DNA from: Anaerolineae bacterium
Lineage (GTDB): Bacteria > Chloroflexota > Anaerolineae > Aggregatilineales > Phototrophicaceae
Length of the DNA: 19,649 nt
Assembly (NCBI GenBank): GCA_028284565.1
Contig: JANQRM010000432.1
Coordinates: 1 to 19,649 of the forward strand
Direction of reading: 5' to 3'
Shown: piece after piece, positions 1-7,963 of the stretch
Layout of the letters: every line of letters begins with the position of its first letter
Position numbering within the stretch: the stretch's first letter is position 1
Notes under the pieces: model-generated
The model's input: the letters and a program-made list of their open reading frames with translations, nothing else
What the model was told of the DNA's origin: nothing
Databases searched by the model: none
Program-made: the position numbers and the translations under genes

Positions 1-1196
1 CCTGCGTTATGTTGTGGGACAGACCCCATCACAGCCGTGACAAGGGGGGCTACTGTGATGCCCATGCCAACGCCGAAAACGACTAAGGGTGGAAAGAAGG
101 TAGTCCAATAGGCATCGGGTCCATCCGTCATACCATTTAACCCTAGCAGGATGAAGGCAACCCCAACAGTGGCCGGTCCCACCGTGAGGGGAATGCGGGG
201 TCCATATTGGTCAACAAAACTGCCCATCCGACGGGATAAAACCACGAGTAAAATTGAGAAGGGCAATAAGGTCAAGCCTGCAACCGTCTCACCATAGCCC
301 TGCACTTGGATGAGATTAAGCGGAAGGAAGAATAACGCACCACCTAACGCTCCGTATAGTAACAGAGTGAGAAGGTTTGAACCGCTGAAGGTACGTGATT
401 TATAGAGCGATAAGGGCATCATGGGATGGTCACTACGATACTCTTGCCAAATAAAGGCAATTAATCCCAACACACCCACGATGATTGAACCAATAATGAG
501 GGGTTGGTCAAAGCCTTGTTCTGGTCCTTGAAGAAAACCGTAGGTGATGCCAGCAAGTCCAACCGTGACGAAGAACGAACCAAGGAAGTCTAATTCTTTG
601 GGGGCTTCTTCATCATAGCTTTCAGGGACATAGGTGATTAATGACCAGATTGCCACAATTGCAAGCGGAATATTGATAAAGAAAACACCACGCCATAAAC
701 CATTTTCAGCAAGTATGCCACCAATAACAGGTCCTAGAACGGAGGTTAGCGTGGTAAAGGCAGACCATGTGCCAATTGCCTCACCCCGTTCCTTATCAGA
801 AAAATAAGCGGAGATAATCGCCAGACTGCCGGGGATCATCAATGCGCCACCGATGCCTTGCACTGCCCGTGAAACAATGAGAAATTCCGTCGTGGGCGCA
901 AATCCGCAGGCAAGCGATGCGATAGCGAAGATGACAATGCCAATCATATAGATACGCTTGCGTCCGTAATGGTCGCCGAGTGACCCGCCAACGAGTAATA
1001 ACGCCGCCAACAAGAGCGCAAAGGCATTGATAATCCACAAGAGTTCCGAACCTGATGCGCCTAAATCGGCTTGTAAGGCTGGCAAGGCGACATTCAATGC
1101 CGAGCCACCAATAAATGCCATGCTTGATGCAGAAATGGTTGCAAATAAGACCCAGCGACCTGTGTTATCGTCTTGTTTTACCGTTGCTACACTCAT
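1..1196 (-). CDS. MFS multidrug efflux transporter, DHA2 (EmrB/QacA) type, 3' end outside window
   Basis: Predicted inner-membrane drug:H+ antiporter of the major facilitator superfamily. Reading the minus strand from the ATG at 1194-1196 gives 398 uninterrupted codons that run off the left edge. The protein is very hydrophobic with regularly spaced membrane segments. MFS motif A, GSLGDHYGRKR, is at about residues 71-81 in the TM2-TM3 loop, and the antiporter-type motif C, VLGPVIGGIL, is at about 153-162 in TM5. About 11-12 of the usual 14 helices are present, and a family member of roughly 470-520 aa would lack only its last 70-120 residues here. The start is supported by GGAGGC (1204-1209 on the plus axis) seven bases upstream. 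The substrate cannot be told from sequence. No regulator or membrane-fusion partner is visible in the window. It is probably functionally independent of the GAF array on the other strand. Confidence 0.93.
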   Translation of the reverse strand, partial: MSVATVKQDDNTGRWVLFATISASSMAFIGGSALNVALPALQADLGASGSELLWIINAFALLLAALLLVGGSLGDHYGRKRIYMIGIVIFAIASLACGFAPTTEFLIVSRAVQGIGGALMIPGSLAIISAYFSDKERGEAIGTWSAFTTLTSVLGPVIGGILAENGLWRGVFFINIPLAIVAIWSLITYVPESYDEEAPKELDFLGSFFVTVGLAGITYGFLQGPEQGFDQPLIIGSIIVGVLGLIAFIWQEYRSDHPMMPLSLYKSRTFSGSNLLTLLLYGALGGALFFLPLNLIQVQGYGETVAGLTLLPFSILLVVLSRRMGSFVDQYGPRIPLTVGPATVGVAFILLGLNGMTDGPDAYWTTFFPPLVVFGVGMGITVAPLVTAVMGSVPQHNA

Positions 1197-1225
1197 CCAA
1201 ATTGCCTCCAATAATCGTTGTGGAG

Positions 1226-1255
1226 ACTATAGCACAGGATAGGAGTCGTTGGCGA
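1226..1255 (-). promoter_or_regulatory. Candidate promoter of the MFS gene (extended -10)
   Basis: On the minus strand TATAGT (1226-1231) is preceded by TGC, making an extended -10 element (TGCTATAGT). A 4/6 match to the -35 box, TCGCCA (1250-1255), lies 18 bases upstream. Transcription would start near 1219, leaving a short leader with the GGAGG ribosome binding site before the ATG at 1196. This is a consensus match by eye only. Confidence 0.4.
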
Positions 1256-1337
1256 TGAATTGGGATGGTTGGACGGAAAGTGAACGGTGATGAGTAACGA
1301 GTGATGAGACTAAGTGGACTGAGTGAAAAAAGATTCA

Positions 1338-1371
1338 ACGCAAAGACCGCTAAGGACGCAAAGGTGCTAAG
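1338..1371. repeat. Imperfect tandem repeat ACGCAAAG-n-GCTAAG
   Basis: Two adjacent units, ACGCAAAGACCGCTAAG (1338-1354) and ACGCAAAGGTGCTAAG (1356-1371), differ by one insertion and a couple of substitutions. I recall interspersed ACGCAAAGRCGC-like repeats in intergenic DNA of several environmental phyla, so this may be one copy of a dispersed family, but that cannot be tested from one window. Confidence 0.5.
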
Positions 1372-1406
1372 AGAAAGTCGAAAGTGATGGGAAAAAGGAC
1401 GGTGAA

Positions 1407-1432
1407 GTAGGAGCAAGGTAGCTTGCTCCTAC
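1407..1432. repeat. Perfect 11-bp stem palindrome (REP-like, possible terminator)
   Basis: GTAGGAGCAAG (1407-1417), a 4-base loop GTAG, then CTTGCTCCTAC (1422-1432) form a perfect 11-bp hairpin. It sits 21 bp beyond the cyclophilin stop codon in that gene's direction. No U-run follows directly on either strand (the nearest is CCTTTTTCCC on the minus strand, about 10 bases further), so it is a weak candidate for an intrinsic terminator. Its GTAGGAGCAAG core resembles REP-type elements that recur in intergenic DNA. It may serve as transcript 3'-end protection for the isomerase. Confidence 0.55.
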
Positions 1433-1453
1433 AATGAGATGATATTGTGAGGT

Positions 1454-1972
1454 TTAGGATTCGATGATTTCGACGGAGGTGATTTTATCGGGGGTGACAC
1501 CAGATGGACGTTGGGGGTCGATGACTTGAATCGAATCGACGACGGCTTGACTATCGGGTCCGGTGACTTTGCCGAAGACTGCGTGTTTGCCATTCAGATG
1601 GGGAGTCGCCACATGCGTGATAAAGAATTGCGAGCCGTTGGTGTTAGCTCCTCTATTTGCCATGCTGATGACCCCTTGTTCATGTGGGATTTGGAGCGCA
1701 GAGGGTTCGTCATTCCATTCATAACCGGGACCGCTAGTTCCTGTACCTGTCGGGTCACCACCTTGCACCATAAAGTTGGGAATCACACGATGGAAAATTA
1801 CATCGTCGTAGAAGCCATCTTTTGCCAAAAAGACAAAGTTATTGACTGTCTTGGGTGCGCGGTCTGCATAGAGTTCGAGTTCGATTGTGCCTTTGGTGGT
1901 GTTGAGACGCGCGGTGTATTTTTTGCCGGGTTCAATCACGGTTTCAGGATATGCATTGTAGGATTTTGCCAT
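1454..1972 (-). CDS. Cyclophilin-type peptidyl-prolyl cis-trans isomerase
   Basis: A 172-aa single-domain cyclophilin that catalyses cis-trans isomerisation of X-Pro bonds. It has no signal peptide, so it should be cytoplasmic. Active-site motifs are all present: FHRVIPNFMVQGG at 60-72 and ANTNGSQFFIT at 109-119. By alignment to human CypA, the catalytic Arg55 is R62, Phe60/Met61/Gln63 are F67/M68/Q70, Phe113 is F117 and His126 is H130. The CypA Trp121 position is His (H125), as in many bacterial cyclophilins, which usually means weak cyclosporin binding. Length is normal for the family. The ATG at 1970-1972 follows AAGGAG with a 7-base gap. It is monocistronic as far as can be seen: 257 bp separates it from the next minus-strand gene and it is divergent from the receiver genes. 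I cannot choose between ppiA and ppiB as a symbol. Confidence 0.97.
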   Translation of the reverse strand: MAKSYNAYPETVIEPGKKYTARLNTTKGTIELELYADRAPKTVNNFVFLAKDGFYDDVIFHRVIPNFMVQGGDPTGTGTSGPGYEWNDEPSALQIPHEQGVISMANRGANTNGSQFFITHVATPHLNGKHAVFGKVTGPDSQAVVDSIQVIDPQRPSGVTPDKITSVEIIES

Positions 1973-2234
1973 TGGGAGTCTCCTTGTTCAGCAGGTGTGT
2001 TTTAATCTAGGAGTCAGCATACCAGAGGAGATGATGCTTATGCTATAGCGATTCTTAAGGTTTCACCGACTCGTTTTTTTATAGAATCAAGGTAGGCTAG
2101 CTAAAAATGAACCGTTAAGTGATAATTTAATATCGAAGAATTGAGATTTATTTATGATTCTTTCGGCACTTCGCCCCTATAATAGGAACTAAGTCGAACT
2201 CTAATAGTAGGCAAGCAAAGAAGGAGAGACCTAC
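1973..2234. other. Divergent intergenic region upstream of the GAF-array operon
   Basis: This 262-bp AT-rich stretch separates the cyclophilin gene (minus) from the receiver/GAF array (plus). It should carry both promoters. On the plus strand there is a consensus TATAAT at 2178-2183. On the minus strand TATGCT preceded by TGG (2016-2024) is a weak extended -10 for the isomerase, with no good -35. I see no riboswitch-like fold or clear operator palindrome. The minus-strand frame 2148-2495 overlaps the receiver gene and has no family resemblance. Confidence 0.6.
2178..2183 (+). promoter_or_regulatory. -10 box candidate for the receiver/GAF operon
   Basis: A perfect TATAAT lies 51 bases upstream of the GTG start at 2235. 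The hexamers 16-18 bases upstream (around 2154-2161, ATGATTCT) match the -35 consensus poorly, so the promoter would be weak or activator-dependent if it uses a housekeeping sigma factor. It is the only strong -10 near the first gene, and the following genes have gaps too short for independent promoters of this kind. Confidence 0.4.
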
Positions 2235-2597
2235 GTGGCACGAATACTCTACATTGAAGACGACCCCAACAACCGCGCCCTCATCCGGCGTTTGTTGATG
2301 GCATATGATTTTGAGGTAGATGAAGCCGACAATGCCCGTGATGGGATTGATATGGCAATCTCGAATCCCCCCGATCTCATTTTGATGGACATTAGTATGC
2401 CAGATATGGACGGACTCACCGCTACGAATCATATTCGTAATACGCCAGCGATTTCGGATTTGACGGTGGTTGCGTTGACCGCTAATGCCATGCAAGGTGA
2501 TAAGGAACGCACCTTGGATGCTGGTTGTGATGGCTACATTAGTAAGCCCATAAATGTGGATACCTTTGTTGATGAAATTGCTGAATATCTAGGATAA
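2235..2597 (+). CDS. Stand-alone response-regulator receiver protein (DivK/CheY-like)
   Basis: A 120-aa protein that is just one receiver domain. The acidic pocket is E8-D9-D10, the phosphoacceptor is D52 in LILMDISMPDMDG, the switch Thr is T82 (ALTA) and the invariant Lys is K104 (SKP). It has no DNA-binding or enzyme output domain, so it must act by protein-protein contact or as a phosphorelay shuttle. The sequence style (ILYIEDDPNNRAL, MDISMPDMDG, CDGYISKPI) is close to DivK-type single-domain regulators that accompany hybrid kinases. The start is GTG with AAGGAG (2221-2226) eight bases upstream. It is the first gene of the plus-strand array, and the next receiver starts 10 bp after its stop. 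The cognate kinase is not in the window. Confidence 0.95.
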   Translation: MARILYIEDDPNNRALIRRLLMAYDFEVDEADNARDGIDMAISNPPDLILMDISMPDMDGLTATNHIRNTPAISDLTVVALTANAMQGDKERTLDAGCDGYISKPINVDTFVDEIAEYLG

Positions 2598-2607
2598 GGA
2601 CGCGCTG

Positions 2608-3030
2608 ATGAGTAACATGACTTCGATTGACCCAAGTGAGGCACACGTTCTTGTCGTGGAAGACAACGTGCCAAATTTTGTCTTGATTGCCCGTATGCTG
2701 GCGTTTATGGGTGTGCAACGCTGTGAGTGGAAAACCTCTGGCTGGCAGGTGGTGCAATTTGCTGAGACCTTGCCCCGCATTGACCTCATCTTGATGGATA
2801 TCCGCTTGCCCTATGAAGATGGCTACCAAGCCCTGCAAAAAGTCCGTGCCAATCCCAAATTGGCAGATACCGTCATCTGTGCCGTCACTGCCGAAGCCAG
2901 TGAAGACCAAATGCGTCGCGCACAAAAAGCAGGCTTTGATGGCTTTATGGGCAAACCCCTTGACCCAGACCGCTTCCCCGACCAGATTCGCCGTTTGTTG
3001 AATGGGGAACAAGTTTGGGAATGGCAATAA
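2608..3030 (+). CDS. Second stand-alone receiver-domain protein
   Basis: A 140-aa single receiver domain. Key residues: E18-D19 of the acidic pocket, phosphoacceptor D64 in LILMDIRLPYEDG, T94 (AVTA) and K116 (GKP). It begins with a 12-residue N-terminal extension, and the alpha1-beta2 region contains an unusual Cys/Trp-rich segment (QRCEWKTSGWQVVQF, 37-51) that differs clearly from the upstream receiver, so the two are not recent duplicates. The ATG is preceded by AAGGA (2596-2600), which overlaps the stop codon of the upstream gene, so the two are probably translationally coupled. No output domain is present. It probably receives phosphate from the same or a partner kinase, or mediates adaptation. 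The partner is unknown. Confidence 0.95.
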   Translation: MSNMTSIDPSEAHVLVVEDNVPNFVLIARMLAFMGVQRCEWKTSGWQVVQFAETLPRIDLILMDIRLPYEDGYQALQKVRANPKLADTVICAVTAEASEDQMRRAQKAGFDGFMGKPLDPDRFPDQIRRLLNGEQVWEWQ

Positions 3031-3043
3031 GCCAATCGAGCAA

Positions 3044-3050
3044 GAGAGGG
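3044..3050 (+). promoter_or_regulatory. Ribosome binding site that decides the start of the six-GAF gene
   Basis: GAGAGGG lies six bases before the ATG at 3057. The longest open frame starts further upstream at a TTG (3015) inside the preceding receiver gene, with another ATG at 3021, but neither has a comparable purine-rich site at the right distance. The 3057 start removes 14 residues (a Ser/Lys/Gly-rich stretch with no family resemblance). Confidence 0.6.
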
Positions 3051-3056
3051 TGTGGG

Positions 3057-6000
3057 ATGGCGATGGTGGAACAACCGATTTGGCGTGAGTCCTTAGCACA
3101 ACTGGAACAAAAACATCCAACGCCAAAGGCATGGCTGAAACACGCCTTGTCAGTGCTGGTGGAGTCCTTGCCGGATGTCACAGGTGGTGCAGTGTATCGG
3201 GCAATGGCAACAACCTATGAGTTGCGATGTTCCACAGATGACTCCTTCGTGAATTCAGTCCCCAAAGCCGATTCAGTCGCATACAACAAGGCACTCGAAT
3301 CGAATTCTGTGATGAGCGATAGTGAACAACAGCTGACAATCCTTCCATTGCAGACAACGACCATGCAATATGGTGTGATGAGCTTACAAACATCAACTGA
3401 AGATACCCAGCAATTGACCAATTTGGCTTATGACCTATCGGTTCAATTGGAAAATGTTGTTCTCAAAGATTTGATGCGAACCCAGACCCAACTCCATAGT
3501 GAGCTAATTACTGCAAAAGATGTGGCTGAGATGGCAGGCATCGTGGCGAAATATCTGGCGAGTGATGGTCAATTTGTATCAGTGACTATTTTTGAAAAAG
3601 ATGAGACCGGAAAACGCATCGGGTATCGGGCTGTTGCAACTGCCAATCGCCAACAAGCCTATTCAACAAACACCTTTTTTAGAATCAACCCCGATGATAC
3701 ATCTCAGTTGAGCAAGGTATCACTCGACGATCCCACTTTGTATGTACCTGACGTAACTTTGCCAAACTTATTGGATGATGTTACTCAAAATGAATTGCTG
3801 GAACTTGGTATTCAATCTCTATATGTCTTCGCACTTCAAATGGGTGATGAGGTGATTGGCTTCTTCTCTTTGAATGACACCCAAACGAATGTTTTCTTAC
3901 TAGATGTCGAAATTCAAGCCTATCAGAATCTCGCACATCAGATTAGCGCACGGGTGGATGCACAATATCGACAAGAGAGCTTTCATCGGTCGCAACAGGT
4001 TTTGCGCCGTTTGAGCAAAGCCAGTCGTGGGGTGATGGAACTTACGACTCCGAATGCCATTGCGGATACCATTCTAAAGACCTTAGCCCAAGATGCGACC
4101 GCTGTGGCGATTACTCTGTTTGATCGTCCGCTTAGCGAAGGTGAGCAACCGCATGACCGCACACCTGTGGCGTTTAGCTCCCATGCGGGCGATATTGATT
4201 TCACGCGATATGAATTATTCCGCAAACCCCTTCCCAACCCCGATATGATAAAAGTCCTTTGGGATGGGAAACCCGTGATTGTTGATAAAGACATTATTGG
4301 TAAATCAGCATTTCCTAAAGTGGGGATTTTTTGGAATGCATCGTTCCCGCTGAGAGGTCGTGGGCAATTGTTGGGGACGCTCAACATCATGCATAACGAT
4401 ACCTATCGGTTGACTGCGGAAGAACAAGATGCATATGGGGCGATTGCAGACCAAATTGGGATTGCCCTACGAAGCCATCAATTGCTCGAAGAACGGCAAG
4501 TTCAAGAATCCTTGGCAGAAAGTTTGGTCGAGGCGAATCGGCAGATTGTGTTGGCAGATGATTATGGCGGCATTTTGAAAGCCATCCGTGGGACTTTGCC
4601 CGATGAGATTACAGCACTGAGTTTGCAATTATTTGATAAAGCGGTGACTTATCAGGAAGTGCCATCGTCTACCACCGTAGAAGCCTTACTAATGAGTGAG
4701 ACCTTGCATACCCCTGCGATTATGGATGTGATTGAAGCGGACGATTTGGTGGTCGCGTCGGTTCTCAAAGCACTCCACAATGGCGAAATGCTCACCTTCC
4801 CCAAATTTGGAAGTGAAACGGTTTCCCTGCCAGCCAATGGGGTGGGTTATTTGCGCGAACAAGGGATACGTGCAGTGGCTATTGCCGGCTTGCGTGTGGG
4901 AGACCGCTTATGGGGAATCTTGCTCTTTGGTAGTGAGACAACCCTACCCAATGATATGACGGAAGCGCGTCGTTTTCGTACTTTGGCTGACCAAATTGCG
5001 GTCATGGTTGAGAATCGTCATTTGCTCAATGAAGCACAAGGCTCGGCTTCTCGTTTATCTACCCAAGTTGAGATTCTGGAAGCTCTCACTAATTATGCCA
5101 ACTTGGTGAATGCCATGTCGGATGAGATGGATTTGCTCCAAGTCACTGCTCGAACACTGGTGGAAGTACTCGATGTTGACCATGCAGGATTTACTTTTTT
5201 GGAACCCGACGGTACGAAAATCCGCGTGGTCAGTGAGTATCCTGACCAACAAACGGTAGGAATGATCTTTGGTGTTGATTTGTCTCTGCCTTTATGGCAA
5301 CGTCTCTACTATCAACGCGAGACCATTCTTGTGCAAGATGTTGATGGTGATAAGTCTCTACCCGAAGATAGTCGAAAAGGGTTGCAATCTGCAGGCATCA
5401 AATCCGTTATGTTCAAGCCGGTGGTTGATGCCGAAAATCAGGTTATCGGGACTGTTGGCTTGGACGTCTATACCTCTGGGTATGACTTTGATGACGAGAT
5501 GCAAAACACGGCGCAATTGTTACTGAACCAATTGTCATTGGGCTTACAAAAAATTCGCTTGCTCCAACGCTCCCAGATCATGGCGAATCAGATGAATGAT
5601 GTAGCGAACTTTAGTCAAGCGGTGCTTGCGAAGTTAGATAACGCCTCGATTTTACAAACGGTTTTGGAGCAAAGTTCGGACATCCTTGATTTTGATTATT
5701 TCCATTTGCTTTTCCATGACGATGCGCGTAATCAACTGCGTATTGTGGCACGGCGGATGGGTGACTCTATCGAGATATTGACCGAAAACCCGGTGATGGT
5801 TCAGTTGTTAGAGACAGTTGCGGGACAAGCATGGGCAGGGCAACACCTGATATATGAAGAACATCTATCAAACATTGACGGACTGCGCTTCCTTGAATTT
5901 GACAAAACTGCTGAATCAGTCATCTCAACGCCTTTAGAAGCGCAAGGCGTGCGCCGTGGGGTGATGGTTGTGGCGAGTCAGCGTGCCTATCATTATCAGA

Positions 6001-6293
6001 CGGCTGATTTATCGGCTTTCCAACAGATGGCGAATCAAGTGGCAGTTGCGCTCGAAAATGCGGAAGCCTATCGTCAAAGTCAGCGGCTCGCGCGGAATAA
6101 AGCCCTTGCTAACGATATATCGACTCAACTGCAACAACAAATCGACATTGATAGCATTTTGAATATAACTGCCCGCGAATTGGGGAAAGCATTAGGCGCG
6201 AACCGTGCCAGAATTCGACTGGGGATGTCGCCTACGAATGGCACTGCATCCTCTCCCAAGCCCGTTGCGGATAAGGAGCAGGACAGCGTATGA
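3057..6293 (+). CDS. Soluble multi-GAF sensor protein (about six GAF domains)
   Basis: A protein of 1078 aa from the preferred ATG at 3057. It is built almost wholly of tandem GAF domains joined by helical linkers, at roughly 20-140 (short, degenerate), 150-310, 325-480, 490-660, 675-835 and 850-1005. Recurring GAF signs are the C-terminal beta-strand/helix pattern (VIGTVGLDVY, QLLGTLNIMH, LWGILLFGS) followed by a helix ending in ADQIAVMVEN, ANQVAVALEN or similar. No membrane segments, signal peptide, HAMP, kinase, cyclase or DNA-binding domain is seen, so it is probably cytoplasmic. It ends in a 45-residue module (ISTQLQQQIDIDSILNITA through RIRLG) shared with the next four proteins, then a Ser/Pro/acidic tail. 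Ligands cannot be predicted. It follows the second receiver by 26 bp and overlaps the next gene by 4 bp (ATGA), so it is likely translated in a coupled way with it. The N-terminal domain may instead be an unrelated helical domain. Confidence 0.88.
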   Translation: MAMVEQPIWRESLAQLEQKHPTPKAWLKHALSVLVESLPDVTGGAVYRAMATTYELRCSTDDSFVNSVPKADSVAYNKALESNSVMSDSEQQLTILPLQTTTMQYGVMSLQTSTEDTQQLTNLAYDLSVQLENVVLKDLMRTQTQLHSELITAKDVAEMAGIVAKYLASDGQFVSVTIFEKDETGKRIGYRAVATANRQQAYSTNTFFRINPDDTSQLSKVSLDDPTLYVPDVTLPNLLDDVTQNELLELGIQSLYVFALQMGDEVIGFFSLNDTQTNVFLLDVEIQAYQNLAHQISARVDAQYRQESFHRSQQVLRRLSKASRGVMELTTPNAIADTILKTLAQDATAVAITLFDRPLSEGEQPHDRTPVAFSSHAGDIDFTRYELFRKPLPNPDMIKVLWDGKPVIVDKDIIGKSAFPKVGIFWNASFPLRGRGQLLGTLNIMHNDTYRLTAEEQDAYGAIADQIGIALRSHQLLEERQVQESLAESLVEANRQIVLADDYGGILKAIRGTLPDEITALSLQLFDKAVTYQEVPSSTTVEALLMSETLHTPAIMDVIEADDLVVASVLKALHNGEMLTFPKFGSETVSLPANGVGYLREQGIRAVAIAGLRVGDRLWGILLFGSETTLPNDMTEARRFRTLADQIAVMVENRHLLNEAQGSASRLSTQVEILEALTNYANLVNAMSDEMDLLQVTARTLVEVLDVDHAGFTFLEPDGTKIRVVSEYPDQQTVGMIFGVDLSLPLWQRLYYQRETILVQDVDGDKSLPEDSRKGLQSAGIKSVMFKPVVDAENQVIGTVGLDVYTSGYDFDDEMQNTAQLLLNQLSLGLQKIRLLQRSQIMANQMNDVANFSQAVLAKLDNASILQTVLEQSSDILDFDYFHLLFHDDARNQLRIVARRMGDSIEILTENPVMVQLLETVAGQAWAGQHLIYEEHLSNIDGLRFLEFDKTAESVISTPLEAQGVRRGVMVVASQRAYHYQTADLSAFQQMANQVAVALENAEAYRQSQRLARNKALANDISTQLQQQIDIDSILNITARELGKALGANRARIRLGMSPTNGTASSPKPVADKEQDSV

Positions 6294-7963
6294 TGGAACA
6301 ACCGATACCATCCGATACGGAGCATATCGAATTTAATCCTGAAAAGACCATCACCCGCCTGCGCTTGCAATATGTGCAAGTCATTTTGGCTTTTATAGGC
6401 ATTTCCTCGGTCTTACTCTTGCTCTTTGCCTTTCAAATCCTCAGCCTAGAAGAGGTGGGGATTACAATTGGTGTGGGGACAGCGGCGTTGGCTGGGTTGG
6501 GGTTAATCTGGCTACGCCAATATATCCAGCCCGTCATCCAGTTATCAGTTGTTCTCCTATTCATTGTGGATTTCTCTATCCAAAATGATGATGTTTTCCT
6601 CATCACGATGATGATGTTGACGATGGTTTCTGCCGCGTTGTTGGCAAATGAGTGGGTTTATCGGTTTGCTCAGGGTGCGATGGTTGTGCGATTGTTCTTT
6701 CATATCATCGAGGTACAAGCTCGGCTGGATGTTGAGTTCATATCCACGGAGATTGCCGTCACGCTCATTTTGGGATTGTCCCCTTTCGCATTGGGCTGGG
6801 GTGTGCGCTATTTTGCGAATGCCCTTCAAGGTACGATTCAACGGTCAAGTCGTACTGCCATCCTCTTGGAAGGGAGTTCCTCCATTGGGCATGTTCTATC
6901 CGGTGTTTTGGATGAACAAGAACTCTTGCCCCGTGCGACAGAACTGATTCGGGATCGCTTTGCGTATTATCATGTTCAAGTCTTCATGATTGATAGTCAG
7001 CGACAACAAGCGGTCTTGGTTGCGAGTACGGGAGATGCAGGTGAAGCTCTGATGAAACAGAATCATCGGCTAACGATTGGCTCCGAAAGTGTGATAGGTC
7101 AAACCACTCTCGCAGGTCGCCCGATTATCGTGAATGATACAGAATCAGAAGGTTTCCATGCCTATAATGCATTACTTCCCTATACACGATCTGAAATTGG
7201 GTTGCCCTTATTTGATGGAGACAAGATTTTGGGTGTGTTGGATGTACAAAGTACGCGCAAGAATGCCTTTGGGGCTGTCGATATTCAAGCCTTGCAAGTG
7301 ATGGCGAGCCAGCTTTCTAATGCGATTCGGAATGCTCGCCTGTTTGAAGCGCAAAAACAAGGGGCTGAGGAAAATCGTCGTTTGGTTGACCGCTTACGTG
7401 AGGCGATTCGTCAAGTGGAACGGTTAAATGAACGCCTGACCACTCGTGTCTGGTCGACTTATTTGGACAAACAAGCTAATGAATTGGGTGTAGAAGTCGA
7501 CTTTGCCGATAACCTCATAGGCGGGATTGCCGACGACACCGCTTGGACACCGACTCTGACAGAAGCTGTCCAGAACAACGCGATAGTTCAAAATAGCGAT
7601 GCCAATAAGCAGATTATCGCTGTGCCATTGCGGGTACAAGGGCAAGTTGTCGGGGCGATGGAATTTGAATTGGATGAACATGAGCAGTTCTCACCAGAAA
7701 GTTTGGATTTGATCCAAGAAGTCGGGGAACGCTTTGGACAAGCGGCAGAAAATGTTCGCTTATTAGAAGAATCCCAATTGGTGGCACAAAGGGAATCGAT
7801 GGTGAACGAAATGAGCGCACGTTTACAACTCTCCAGTACGGTGGAGGAAACGCTATCCACCGCCGCGCGTAGCTTACAAGATTTGTTCCGAGCCCGGCAT
7901 GTGGTTATTCGGCTAGGTCGTCCTGAGCAAAGCCCCCAAGCGACATCAGAGGGTGAATCATGA
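6290..7963 (+). CDS. Membrane-anchored GAF sensor protein A (6 TM + GAF)
   Basis: A 557-aa protein. The N-terminal third holds about six membrane segments (roughly 29-50, 54-74, 79-96, 103-119, 123-142, 152-178) of no family I can name; they look like a MASE-type integral sensory domain. A canonical GAF (195-350) follows with ASTGDAGEAL, SVIGQTTLAGRPI, LLPYTRSEIGLPL and GVLDVQS. Next come a coiled-coil linker (352-390) ending in a W-x-x-Y-L motif (W388), a truncated GAF C-terminal half (about 443-493, VPLRVQGQVVGAMEFEL through ENVRLLEE), and a terminal GAF N-terminal half (505-543) with a short polar tail. No transmitter domain is present. It starts inside the previous stop codon (ATGA at 6290-6293), with AAGGAG at 6273-6278. 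It could respond to a membrane signal through its TM module and a small ligand through GAF; both are inferences. Confidence 0.88.
   Translation: MMEQPIPSDTEHIEFNPEKTITRLRLQYVQVILAFIGISSVLLLLFAFQILSLEEVGITIGVGTAALAGLGLIWLRQYIQPVIQLSVVLLFIVDFSIQNDDVFLITMMMLTMVSAALLANEWVYRFAQGAMVVRLFFHIIEVQARLDVEFISTEIAVTLILGLSPFALGWGVRYFANALQGTIQRSSRTAILLEGSSSIGHVLSGVLDEQELLPRATELIRDRFAYYHVQVFMIDSQRQQAVLVASTGDAGEALMKQNHRLTIGSESVIGQTTLAGRPIIVNDTESEGFHAYNALLPYTRSEIGLPLFDGDKILGVLDVQSTRKNAFGAVDIQALQVMASQLSNAIRNARLFEAQKQGAEENRRLVDRLREAIRQVERLNERLTTRVWSTYLDKQANELGVEVDFADNLIGGIADDTAWTPTLTEAVQNNAIVQNSDANKQIIAVPLRVQGQVVGAMEFELDEHEQFSPESLDLIQEVGERFGQAAENVRLLEESQLVAQRESMVNEMSARLQLSSTVEETLSTAARSLQDLFRARHVVIRLGRPEQSPQATSEGES

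Larger units (their letters stand above)
1197..1453. other. Intergenic spacer between MFS and cyclophilin genes
   Basis: This 257-bp stretch lies between two minus-strand genes. It contains the ribosome binding site and promoter candidate of the MFS gene, a purine-rich stretch with an imperfect tandem repeat (1338-1371), and a perfect 11-bp-stem palindrome (1407-1432). The reading frame at 1165-1416 on the minus strand is not convincing: it has no homology I recognise, and its end overlaps the MFS start in another frame. Confidence 0.6.

Noticed and set aside
1338..1432. CRISPR array
   Set aside because: Only two imperfect adjacent short units and one palindrome are present; there are no evenly spaced repeats, no unique spacers and no cas genes.
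1511..2005. 164-aa plus-strand open frame
   Set aside because: It lies antisense to the cyclophilin gene, whose motifs are intact; the frame has no recognisable domain and no ribosome binding site.
2608..3030. Fusion of the two receivers into one frameshifted gene
   Set aside because: Each has its own start, ribosome binding site and complete receiver motif set, with a clean stop between them.
3015..3056. Upstream TTG/ATG start for the six-GAF protein
   Set aside because: It would begin inside the preceding receiver gene and has no well-placed ribosome binding site, while the ATG at 3057 has GAGAGGG six bases upstream.
2539..3132. 197-aa minus-strand open frame
   Set aside because: It is antisense to the second receiver and the start of the six-GAF gene; composition is His/Thr/Leu-rich shadow sequence with no family resemblance.
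3983..4390. 135-aa minus-strand open frame
   Set aside because: Shadow of the third GAF domain of the soluble protein; Ser/Arg/Leu-rich with no motif.
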